A stretch of DNA of 64,000 bases from Caenorhabditis elegans (Eukaryota > Nematoda > Chromadorea > Rhabditida > Rhabditidae): the NCBI RefSeq assembly GCF_000002985.6, contig NC_003281.10:2604001-2668000 (forward strand), in the 5' to 3' direction. Shown one piece after another: positions 54,096-64,000 of this stretch. Made by a program: the position numbers and the translations under genes. The notes beneath the pieces were generated by a model. It had not been told where the DNA came from, searched no databases, and saw only the letters and a program-made list of their open reading frames with translations. Position 1 is the stretch's first letter. Each line of letters opens with the position of its first letter.

Positions 54096-57000
54096 ATGGG
54101 TCTCCGTTCGAGGGGTCTCCTTCTCCTCTCCCTCGGGATATGCTATCTTCAGTTATTTACCCTAGCAAATGTAGCATTAAACTCCAGTAAGTTTCAGTTT
54201 TAAGTGTATTTATAGAACGTTGAAGGAAAACAAAATTAAAAGTTTTAAGGCCAAAAAATTTTAGCAAAAAAAAAAAAATTTTAAGCCTAAAATGTCTATG
54301 CCAAAAATTTTTTAGCCTCAAATTTTTTGGAAATTTCATAAAACAGCTTTAACTTTGTTGAAATTTTGAAATTTTAGCTTAAAAAATATTTAGCATAGAT
54401 TTTGTGGAAATTCCAAAAAATCTAATTTTTTTTTGAGATTTAAAGAAATTATGGAATTTGGCAAAATTCTTAAATATCCTGAAACATGTTTTTTTCAAAA
54501 TTTTTGTCCCTAAATTTTTGTGATTTTTTACTGAAATTTATTGGCTAAATAAAAAAAATCTGATTTTAATCAAAAAACGCCAAAAAAAGTAGGAAAGTTG
54601 CTAATCAAAAAAAACATTTCCATTTCTGAAATTTGTCTTTATAAAGCTAAAGAGAATTGGAAAACAAATAAATATAAAAAAAATCTGCTAACTTCTTAAA
54701 CACTTTTTTTTTCAAATTTTGAGCAAAAATTTGTTTTTTTAATTTTGGAAAAGCAACCTTTTTTTTTGTGGCTTAAAGCCTAAATCTAAAAAAACTCTAA
54801 AAAACCTATTTTTTTCAGACGTCAGAGTTAAACGCCAAAGTGGAACAGATAGTCTTCTCACAGTCGAATGGGAAGGAATTCAAACTGGTAAGTCTCACAT
54901 TTTTACCTAAAAGCCCTGAGGCCCGAGCTTGAAGCCTAAAACGCAAATAGAGAATATTTAGATGCGAAGACTGAGTAAAAAAGCCTAGTTTTTCGTTGAA
55001 AACGCGCTCTATTGAATTCTTTTTTCCAGGAGATCACGCTGACTCAGAAGTAAAAGGATTCCTCGTTGAATACCGGCCCGAGCGAAGTGGAGAATGGCAG
55101 CTGCATCCGGGAATCATACCGTACAAGGGACCAAATCATCAGTACCGGGTACAGATTCCCAAGCTCCCCACCGGAATCTCCTATCTCGTACGGATCAAGG
55201 TTATCGGCGAGAATAACGAGGTTCTTGTGGAGACACCCGAGATTCGGGCTCACAATGAAATTGTCTCGATTAAATGTGAAAATGGTAAGATTTTTAGAAA
55301 CAGCTTAAAAAAAAACAAAAAACCGTAATTTCAGATGACCTAACTGCACCTCGCTACCCACAAGTGACAGAAGTCGCCCAATACTCTCTTGCCATTAAGT
55401 GGGATGCTCCAGACTGTGGATCCGTCGGAGACTACCAGGTCGAGTTGACCGGTGTTTCTGCTCCATTTGACATCCACCGACAAACTGTCACTCAGCCACA
55501 CGTCTCTGTCACAAATCTTCTGCCGGGCACCTTCTACAGTGTGAAGGTTCGTGCCGCCGATCGCAGCCGCAACGTTGGACCATGGAATTCGGAAGTTTTG
55601 GAGGCAAAGACCAAGGGAGACGCACTTCCGATCTCGAATAATATTCAACTTTTGTATCGTACCGACTCGGAACTCCGTGTCAGCTGGCAACCATTCACCG
55701 ATCCTAGACTTCAGCATTACGAGGTAAGCAGTTCTTAAGAGTAGATCTAGACATTTTCAAAATCTGAGTGGGTACTCAGATGCCGGCTAATACGTTTTAT
55801 GGCCTTGATCATTTTGTATCGATTAGGCTCCCGCCGCCGAAAATTTACCCGATTCGTCGGGTCTTGGTACTGAAGTCCCAGATCTGATACCGTCAAATTT
55901 TGCAAGCCACTGGCACGGTCCTTGGAAAATTTTCAGTGATTTTCGAAAATATGGCGCTATTTGTTCTACTGAACTTGAAAGTAGGGGCATTTTTGGCTAA
56001 TTCGCTACGAAAATTAGACGGCAAAGTGTTAGAAGTATCATTCGTGGGCTACATGGCAAACGGGCCGCCTGACAATCTGCTGAGCCGAGGACATGACATG
56101 CATCTTCTCCGATGGCAATTTTTGAAAACCCCTAAACTAACTTAGATATATTCTAGCAATTCCGAGTGCACGTGGTGTCAGAGTGTCTCATTTCGGCTTG
56201 ATCTGCGTAGATCTACAAAAAATGCGAGAGAAGAGAAGCAGAGTTCTCAACTGAATTTGCATGGTTAAGAACGTGCTGACGTCACATATTTTTGGCGAAA
56301 AATTCCCGCATTTTTTGTAGATAAAACCGTGACGGATCAGCCTGGCACCACGTGTGAGGCCCGTAAAATTTCTAGAAACGCCATCAAAACCTTCATTTTT
56401 CAGGTCACCGCGGTGGAAGTAGACGATGACTCCCGACGCGTCGAACGTCGTCGTGTCGATCCAGCCCTCAACTCGTTCGCCCTTACCGGTCTCCGCCCGA
56501 ACACCAAGTACACGATTGGAGTCATCGCTTTCGTTGATCATGAACCAAAGCAGGTCTACCAGATCGAGGCTTACACCACATCCGGTGGAATCGAGAGTTG
56601 GGAGGAGAAGCCGCAAGTTGTCGATCAGGGAAAACAACAGTTCGCAGTTCACTGGAAGCTTCCGACCACCTCGATCACGGTGAGCAAGTTCATTTTGGAG
56701 TACAGACTTCCAAATGAGACGACATGGAGAACAAGTGAACAGAAGGGAGTTGCCGATGAGTCAGGAGACTATTCAGTTGCTCTTTCACAAATGAATGCAC
56801 CATACTACACTGTCAGAATCGTTGCTATCGATGATCAGAACAAGGTTGTCGCTAGAACCGAGGAATTGACTGTCGGAGAAGCAGCCGAGACATCCTGCAT
56901 CGGATCCGCCGGTGTTCCAACCAACATCCGATCCGCCGACGTTGATGGTCAATCCATCAAGTTGGAGTGGGATGTTCCAAGATGCGATGAGACTCACACA

Positions 57001-60000
57001 CCAATCGATGGATATGAATACATTGTGTACGAGGCATCACAGAGTGCACCAGTCGATGGAGCATCTTATGTCGGGGCTCCACACGTCATCATCAAGGGGC
57101 TCAAGCAGAATGTTGATTACACATTCAAAGTAAGATCTCGAAGTGTTAATGGACATTCTCAATGGAGTAAAGACGTGATCATCGAGACAGCAGTCGCAGG
57201 AAGTGTCAGATCAGGTATTACTTTTTGAACATTTTTTTAAATGTATTAACAATTGAGTAAAGTAAACCCTAACCTTGTTCTTATATATGTCAGGGATGGG
57301 CGGCAAATTTTTTTGTCTACAAGTTCGGCAAATCGGCAAATTGCCGGTTTGCCAATTTGCCGGAAAATTTGATATCCGTCAATTTGCCGATCGGCCGATT
57401 TGCCGGAAATTCTCAATTCCGGCAATTTGTCGGCTTGCCGATTTGCCGGAAATTTTCAATGCCGGCAATTTGTCGGTTTTCCGATTTGCCGGAAATTTTC
57501 AATTCCGGCAATTTGCAGATTTGTCGAAAATTTCAATTACGGCAATTTGCCAATTTGCCGGAATATTTCAATTCCGGTAATATGCCGATTCACCGGAAAT
57601 TTGATTTTCGGCGAATTGCCGGTTTGCCGGAAATTTCGATTCCGGCAATTTGTCGGTTTGCCGATTTGCCGGAAATTTTCAATTCCGGCAATTTGCAGAT
57701 TTGTCGAAAATTTCAATTACGGCAATTTGCCAATTTGCCGGAATATTTCAATTCCGGTAATATGCCGATTCACCGGAAATTTGATTTTCGGCGAATTGCC
57801 GGTTTGCCGGAAATTTCAATTACGGCAATTTGCCAATTTGCCGGAATATTTCAATTCCGGTAATATGCCGATTCACCGGAAATTTGATTTTCGGCGAATT
57901 GCCGGTTTGCCGGAAATTTCGATTCCGGCAATTTGTCGGTTTGCCGATTTGCCGGAAATTTTCAATTCCGGCAATTTGCAGATTTGTCGAAAATTTCAAT
58001 TACGGCAATTTGCCAATTTGCCGGAATATTTCAATTCCGGTAATATGCCGATTCACCGGAAATTTGATTTTCGGCGAATTGCCGGTTTGCCGGAAATTTC
58101 GATTCCGGCAATTTGTCGGTTTGCCGATTTGCCGGAAATTTTCAATTCCGGCAATTTGCAGATTTGTCGAAAATTTCAATTACGGCAATTTGCCAATTTG
58201 CCGGAATATTTCAATTCCGGTAATATGCCGATTCACCGGAAATTTGATTTTCGGCGAATTGCCGGTTTGCCGGAAATTTCGATTCCGGCAATTTGTCGGT
58301 TTGCCGATTGGCCTGAAATTTCAATTCCGGCAATTTGCCGATTTGCCCGAAATTTTCAATTCCGGCACTTTGTCGGTTTGCCAATTTGCCGGAAATTTTA
58401 AATTCCGGCAATTTGCTTTTTCTTGCCGATTTGACGAAAATTTTAATTGCCGCCCACCTTTTTGGTATATGTCAACTAATTGAATTGCTTCAACAAATAT
58501 TCAAAAAATTAATACTTACTGTGAGAAAGCTAAACTGAAAGAGTTTAATCATTTGTAATTAATAAATAAATGTATACTATTTCTTAACAGGGGTAATCTA
58601 AAACCAAACTTTCCTTTCATTCTAATCTAGGTACACTCTTTGTACCGTCTAACCCCTCTTCTAATATCTTCCATTTTCAAACAGGAGAACTGGGAGAACC
58701 TAACCAACTTCTAAGAGTGAAGCGACAAGCTAAACATTTAATCAAAGGTTTGTACCAACTAACTTTTCCATTTTTTCCATTTTCAACTACTAAAAACTAA
58801 TTCAGATTCACTCAACATTTTTAAGTTGCGAATCGTTCTCTCGCCACCGTGCTCGTTTCTAGTCTGGACACCGTTAACCCAACATTCTCAGATAATAAGT
58901 AAATTCAAGTTTGTGCAGTTTTCGAGTGTCTAACACCAGGTCCGTTTTTCATATAGGCTGATGTACAAGGAAGTGAGCTCTTCGAAATGGATCAAGCTCA
59001 TCGGTGGGATGGATCATTTTCGATGCCCGCCGGGAATCGCGGATCCAGAGGATTATTGTTATCAGTTGAAGGGATTGTTCTTTGGTGTTCATTATATTAG
59101 CAGTGTAAACTATAACTATTTTAACAGTGTGTTGAATTATATAATTTAACAGATTTCCTACAAACTAACAAATGGAGAGGAGCTACCATCCAGTAACCCA
59201 TTGCACTTCACTCTAGTTCAACTTGGTACTAACCCTTTCCTTGTGGGAACTTATACCCTATTTTAATATATTATAAACTTCCAGATGGATCCGCCGCACC
59301 AAGCAATGAAAGAGTAACACTCACTCAACCACGAATCGAACAGTCGGCTTCTCGATCAGTTGCCTATTGGTCAGTGGTCGGAGATCGTGCCGCTGTCACC
59401 GAATATCAAGTCGACATTCGATCGACCGACGAACGATCATGGAGAGCCGTCGAGCCATCCGTTCAGAACGAGCAATCCCAGACTCATTACCGCCTTCCAC
59501 TAGGCCAGCTGAATGTTGCCTCCACCTACCTGGTCAGAGTCCGTGCGTTAGATTCTTCCCGAGCAACTGTCGCCACCTCACCATCTGCATCGTTCTCAGT
59601 TTTGTGCCAAGGTAAGTGCACATTTTAATAAGTTTCCTAATTAATGAATTTCCAGTCCCATCCGCCCCAGAAAACGTGCGTTTGGAGCGTGTCTCCGAGC
59701 AGCTCGTGCGTGCCGCCTGGGATTCCAGCCAAGAAAGTGGTGACTGCCAATCGTACTTCTTCATCACGGGACAACAAAACGGACAAGCCATCAATCAAAG
59801 AGTTCCAGGAAGTGATAGAAGTGTCGATATTGCTGGATCTTCTCAAGGAGACTGGAGAGTTCAGGTACATTTTTTAAAGTTTGAAAACGTGCACTGTCAG
59901 AATTGCTCTAGAACGTTTGAACTACTTTAGAAAACTTATAAGGCTTAAGGCTAAGGCTCCAGAATTTAGAAAACCGGCAATTGCCGATTACCGGAAGTTA

Positions 60001-63000
60001 TGAAAACCCGCAATTTCCGAAATCTAGAAAACCGGCAATTGCCGAAATGGCCGATTTCCGGAAATTTTGAAAACCGGCATATACCGGAATTTGCGAAATT
60101 GCCGGAAATTTTAAAAACCGGCAATTGCCGAAATGGCCGATTTCCGGAAATTTTGAAAACCGGCATATACCGGAATTTGCGAAATTGCCGGAAATTTTAA
60201 AAACCGGAAATTGCCGGAATAACCGATTGCTTTTTGAAAATCGGCAATTTGAAATTTTGAAAATCGGCAATTTGTCGGTTTGCTGATATGCCAGAAGTTT
60301 TCAATTCTGGCAATTTTGCCGGTTTGCCGGAAAATTTTCAATTTCGGCAATTGCCGAAATTGCCGCTTGCCGGTAATTTTGAAGCCCGACATCTGCCGAA
60401 ATTGCCAATTGCCGGAAATTTTAAAAACCGGAAATTGCCGGAATAACCGATTGCTTTTTGAAAATCGGCAATTTGAAATTTTGAAAATCGGCAATTTGTC
60501 GGTTTGCCGATTTGCCCGAAATTTTCAATTCCGGCAATTTGCCGGTTTGCCGAATTGCCGGAATTTTTCATTTCCGGCAATTTGTCGGTTTGCTGATTTG
60601 CCGGAAATTTTAAACACCGACAATTGCCGAAATTGCCGCTTGCCGGAAATTTTGAAAACCGGCAATTGCCGAAATTTCCGTTTGCCGGAAATTTTGAAGC
60701 CCGACAACTGCCGAAATTGCCGTTTGCTGGAAATTTTGAAAACCGGCAATTGCCGAAATTCTGAAAACCGGCAATTGCCAAAATCGCCGATTGCCGGATA
60801 TTCTGAAAACCGGCAAGTGCCGGAATTGCCGATTGCCGGAAATTTTGAAAACCGACAATTGCTGGAATTGTTAATTTCCGAAATTGCTGATAGTCGGTAA
60901 TTTCCGATTATGCACCCATGTAACGTAGCCAATCAAACGAGCAACTTTCCAGGTTCGTGGAGTGAACACCGCTGGCTCAGGAACCCCATCCCGTGATGCC
61001 ATCTTTGCCTCCTCTGCTCAACAATGTAAGTTACCCTGATATCATTTTTCCAGCTCTCTTTCAGATTCATATTCCTTATCTCTTCATTTAAAATTAAACG
61101 AAAAAACAAATACAGCACGCCGCTCAAAGCGCAGTGTTTGCGACCCGAGAACCGATTTCTGGTGCAAAGGGGAATTCTCGAACTCGCCACTCAGAGAGCC
61201 GGACTCTGGTGAAGGTGCAGTCAGTGTGTGATATACTTCTACATATAACTTTTTTCTCAACAACCTCTCTTACAACCAATTTTCTGAGTTGACCAAAAAA
61301 ACCAAGCGAACAATTTAAGTTCTCCCTTCTCTAAAACCTAAAAATTCCCTACCTACCTACTTAAAAGAATAACCCAAAATTCCTTTATTTCCAAAAAAAA
61401 AAAATCATAATTTTCATTTCAAATGCGCATGAGTTCTGAACTTCTACTCCTAACCATCAATCCCCATCCCATACCATCACCTAATCCTTCTCAATTTCCA
61501 GCTTTGTGCTCCACTCCACGAGTGCTTGCTCAAGAGAATGACTTGATCGTCAAATGGAAGTCTGAAGGAGATGGACGTGGTGTCTACGGATACCATGTTC
61601 AATTCCGCAACGAGAACTCTGGATGGAAGACCTATGGACAGTTAGTCCCATATGTTCGCGATAATATGGAATATACTCAAACGCTGACGGGACTCGAGCG
61701 TGGACACGCCTACTTTATTCATGTTCAGGTGTTGGATCGTAACTCGTATGTGATGTACACATCGGCTCAATCCAGTGCCAAGAGCAGCTGTTCTCGTAAG
61801 TTTTTGTCTTGTTTTTATGTGGGGGCAATTATGAGAAAGTAATTAAAAGAAATTTAATCAAAAAGTCGAAAATTTGCCTTTAAAATTTTTAAAAAAATTC
61901 ATCCAAAAAGTACAAAAATTTAATTTATAAGTCTGAAAATTTATCCAAAAAGTCAAAAATTTGAAAATTCCATTTAAAAATTGAAATTAAAACAAAAAGC
62001 AAAAGTTTGACTACAAAATTGAAAATGTGGCCAAAAAATTTGAAACTTAATCAATAAATCGAAAACGTCATCAAAAATTCAAAAATTCATTAAAAAACCT
62101 AAAAGTTTTAATCAAATATTTGAGGAAAAAGTCAAAATTTTCAAAATTTGAGTAATACTAGGCAACGCCCCGAAAATGGGCGTGGTTTTTCACAGCTCGA
62201 ATGTCCAAAAATATTACAATTTTAAGAGAGAAACAATTTTTTTGTATCCAAGAAAAAACTATTCAAAAATGTTGGCATTTTGACATTTTTTGGCCAAACT
62301 TGATAATCAATTCAGCTCAAATTTTCAGCCCCAACCCACACCCCATCCCATCTCCAAGTGGCCGCTCCAGACGCCAGCCACGTCCGTGTTCAATGGGCTC
62401 TTCCACCACAATCCACATGGGGATGCTCGGATATTCAATTCGAAATCCAACCCGAAGAGCCACGTGGCCAACCTGCCGTCGTGCTCGGCAGCCATCAAAC
62501 TTCTCATATTTTCAACTCGGCACCGAACCAAATGTGGTCCGTCAAGATCCGTGCAATCAACTCTGCCGGTCATTCTGCCTGGACTCCAGCTGCCCAGACA
62601 AAGACCCCACCTGGAGGTGAACTGATCATTGGACCAGACGTCAGCTATCGACAGGGAAAACCAATCATCTCATGGAGATCAAAAGAGAATACCAATGATC
62701 TTATTGAATCCTTCGTTTTGGAGTGGAAGTCGACAACTGAATCATCATGGAGACAACATCGCAATCCAATTCCTTATAATGGATGGCAACGTCCTTACTC
62801 TGTAGATCTTGGGGAACTTCCACAGGGTCATACTTACCAAGTAAGAATTGTCGCCAAGGATCCTAACAGAGGAAATGCCTATACCTCCCCGGTTGTTCAA
62901 GTTCAAACACAATCCCAGTGCAAGGCTCCCCGAAGAGCTCCAGCTGATGTTCAGGTCTCACCACTCGGACCAACTCAAATCCGTGTTCAATGGGCCCCAC

Positions 63001-64000
63001 TTCACGAGTCTGAATGGAATTGTGATCGCTTATGGTACATTGTCAAGCACTCCACTCCACAAAATCAGGGATTCAAGAACTTGACGAATGGAGAGAATTT
63101 TGTTGTATTCGACTCGGATCCATATACCCAATGGAACTTCGAAGTTCAAGCTGCCAATCCAGCTGGAGAATCCCAGTGGTCGAGAGCTCAATCGGCTCAG
63201 ACTCAGGGAGTTGCTCCGGGAGCTGTTGCGAACCTTCGTGTTCAACCAATTGGGCCAGATTCTCTTCAGTGCAGCTGGCAGCCACCAGTCAACCCGAATG
63301 GAAGAATTACTCAATACGAAGTCACCTATCAGCTTATTTCAAGGTAATTTTGAATTTTTGGGCAAAACTTTTTGATAACTTTAAATTGGAAATTTTTAAT
63401 TTGTGCCAGAATTTTTATTTTTGTGAAGCATTTAGCTTCAAACCCAGTATCGAAATTTCTAGCTACAAACTATAAACTATAAACTACAAACTACATTATT
63501 CATTTTCAGAGGAAATTGCGACAACAACCAGGAGGCTCCACGCACCATCACAGTCAACGGACCACACTTCACCATCACCGGACTCCACCCACACTCGAAG
63601 TACCGTGTCGGAGTGGCCGCCAAGTCAAACGTCGGAGCCGGAGAACGTGTCTCCCTGGAAATCCAGACCGATCAAGCTGCTCCAAGTGGTGCTCCATTAT
63701 ACCTCCGAACAGAGGACATTCGTCCAACTGATGTTAGTATTTCCTGGCAGGCACCACCATGCCTTCAGACCAATGGAGAAATCACCGAGTACGAGTACGA
63801 GGTAACTGCTGGAGATCGTAGACAGACAGTTCAAAAGACCACTGAAAACATCCGTGGAACACGTGCCAAGATTGAGAACCTCCAACCACAGACTCGCTAC
63901 AATGTCAAGGTTCGCGCGTACACGGCTCGTGGAGCAGGACCCTGGTCAACAGAGGTTCCATTCCAAACATCCGCTGGACAGCAAAACGTTCAGGCACCAG
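54096..64000 (+). CDS. let-805: Myotactin: large signal-peptide-bearing protein with many fibronectin type III modules (5' part, open at window end)
   Basis: The exons are 54096-54186, 54819-54887, 55030-55284, 55335-55723, 56404-57214, 58685-58747, 58806-58908, 58957-59104, 59153-59225, 59285-59611, 59656-59864, 60953-61025, 61116-61214, 61502-61795, 62329-63343 and 63510 to beyond 64000, with consistent phases. About 1500 residues are in view. A signal peptide at about 1-26 (LLLLSLGICYLQLFTLANVA) is followed by about 14 FN3 modules, recognisable by W in strand B (TVEWEG, SWQPF, QWALPP), the conserved Tyr or Leu before strand F (TFYSVKVRAAD, NVDYTFKVRSRS) and PDS/P boundaries. LET-805 is a transmembrane receptor on the epidermis that holds body-wall muscle to the cuticle through hemidesmosome-like structures. 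The gene name rests on family, size and synteny with zmp-2. The transmembrane part lies outside the window. Confidence 0.92.
55724..56403. other. Intron 4 of let-805
   Basis: It contains the second CACGTGGTGC TIR element (56168-56356). The rest (55740-56160) is unusually non-repetitive and GC-richer than other introns, with a GGTACTCAGATGCCGGCTAA-type stretch that could be an old element. No exon is seen. Confidence 0.5.
56168..56356. mobile_element. TIR element with ends CACGTGGTGC (copy 2)
   Basis: It has CACGTGGTGTCAGAGTGTCT on the left and CAGCCTGGCACCACGTG on the right, with inner GATCTACAAAAAATGCG and CGCATTTTTTGTAGAT arms. Compared with the copy at 9834-9998 it lies in the opposite orientation and has a longer centre. 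Confidence 0.8.
57300..58450. repeat. GGCAAAT satellite with a 180-bp higher-order repeat in let-805 intron 5
   Basis: GCCGGAATATTTCAATTCCG, GTAATATGCCGATTCACCGG starts at about 57557, 57737, 57840, 58020 and 58200. The spacings are 180, 103, 180 and 180 bp, so the higher-order unit is 180 bp with one copy shortened by 77 bp. Basic units are TTGCCGGAAATTTTCAATTC. The array gives accidental long + strand frames (LPICRKF/FRQFADLPEI-like) that are not genes. Confidence 0.93.
59965..60910. repeat. GGCAAT satellite with AAAACCGGCAATTGCCG units in let-805 intron 11
   Basis: It has shorter, AAAACC-linked variants (TTTTGAAAACCGGCAATTGC, CGAAATTGCC). One internal block (60120-60240) recurs at about 60400-60510, including the ATAACCGATTGCTTTTTGAA stretch. 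It fills most of the 1.09-kb intron. Confidence 0.9.
61796..62328. other. Intron 14 of let-805
   Basis: AT-rich with repeated AAAAAGTCAAAAATTT words and no recognised element. Two TTCAG-type acceptors lie close together near its end (62311-62315 and 62324-62328); the second is used in my model. Confidence 0.55.

Noticed and set aside
55340..55717. Minus-strand 125-codon frame opposite let-805 exon 4
   Set aside because: Shadow of a well-supported FN3 exon on the + strand.
57300..58450. Evenly spaced repeats that could look like a CRISPR array
   Set aside because: There are no unique spacers between the repeats: the whole 180-bp unit is repetitive, and the genome is clearly animal nuclear DNA.
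57400..58483. Long + strand open frames (up to 333 codons) rich in LPICRKFQFRQFADLP-like repeats
   Set aside because: They lie wholly within the 180-bp satellite in an intron of let-805 and merely translate the tandem repeat; the same happens in other frames and in the other satellite blocks (11.3-12.4, 48.4-48.9, 60.3-60.9 kb).

Overview
The window is animal nuclear DNA from a Caenorhabditis nematode, almost certainly C. elegans chromosome III. Many short introns end in TTTTCAG. TTAGGC interstitial telomere-like tracts, dispersed CCGGCAAATTGCCG-type satellite and many small terminal-inverted-repeat (TIR) elements are present. The metalloprotease/giant fibronectin-III pair matches zmp-2 followed by let-805. 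All convincing genes are on the + strand. Gene models were built by hand from splice sites and reading phase; no transcript or database evidence was available.

Layout. (1) 1-5.1 kb: a tandem duplication (offset about 3.78 kb) of the 5' end, first exon and start of intron 1 of a large gene. The duplicate lies upstream of an F-box-less FTH/DUF38-like gene (1.2-2.5 kb). (2) 4.0-14.7 kb: a ten-exon gene of about 957 codons. It fuses a class-V (cysteine-desulfurase-like) PLP enzyme to a TtcA-type PP-loop tRNA thiolase, a sulfur donor and a sulfur-using enzyme in one chain. (3) 15.0-15.3 kb: a small secreted Cys-rich protein. (4) 15.9-18.3 kb: an alpha4/TAP42/IGBP1-family phosphatase partner (ppfr-4). 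(5) 19.2-23.5 kb: a PHAX-family snRNA export adaptor, with its 3' UTR block duplicated 1 kb downstream. (6) 25.0-27.3 kb: an acyl-CoA-binding-domain protein. (7) 27.3-32.5 kb: gene-free and repeat-rich. (8) 32.6-38.3 kb: zmp-2, a secreted matrix metalloprotease without a hemopexin domain. (9) 38.3-54.1 kb: about 16 kb with no convincing gene, made of repeats, satellites, a tRNA-derived element and possible let-805 control DNA. (10) 54.1 kb to the window end: the 5' part of let-805 (myotactin), with about 14 FN3 modules in view, running off the edge.

The co-oriented, closely spaced genes from 4 to 23.5 kb may form one or two operons (inference). zmp-2 and let-805 are both extracellular or surface proteins, but nothing in the DNA shows that they act together. 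The most interesting object is the desulfurase-thiolase fusion. The second is the repeat architecture: foldback elements inside introns, a 180-bp higher-order satellite inside let-805, a periodic GATGCACCATG array, and long poly-C tracts.
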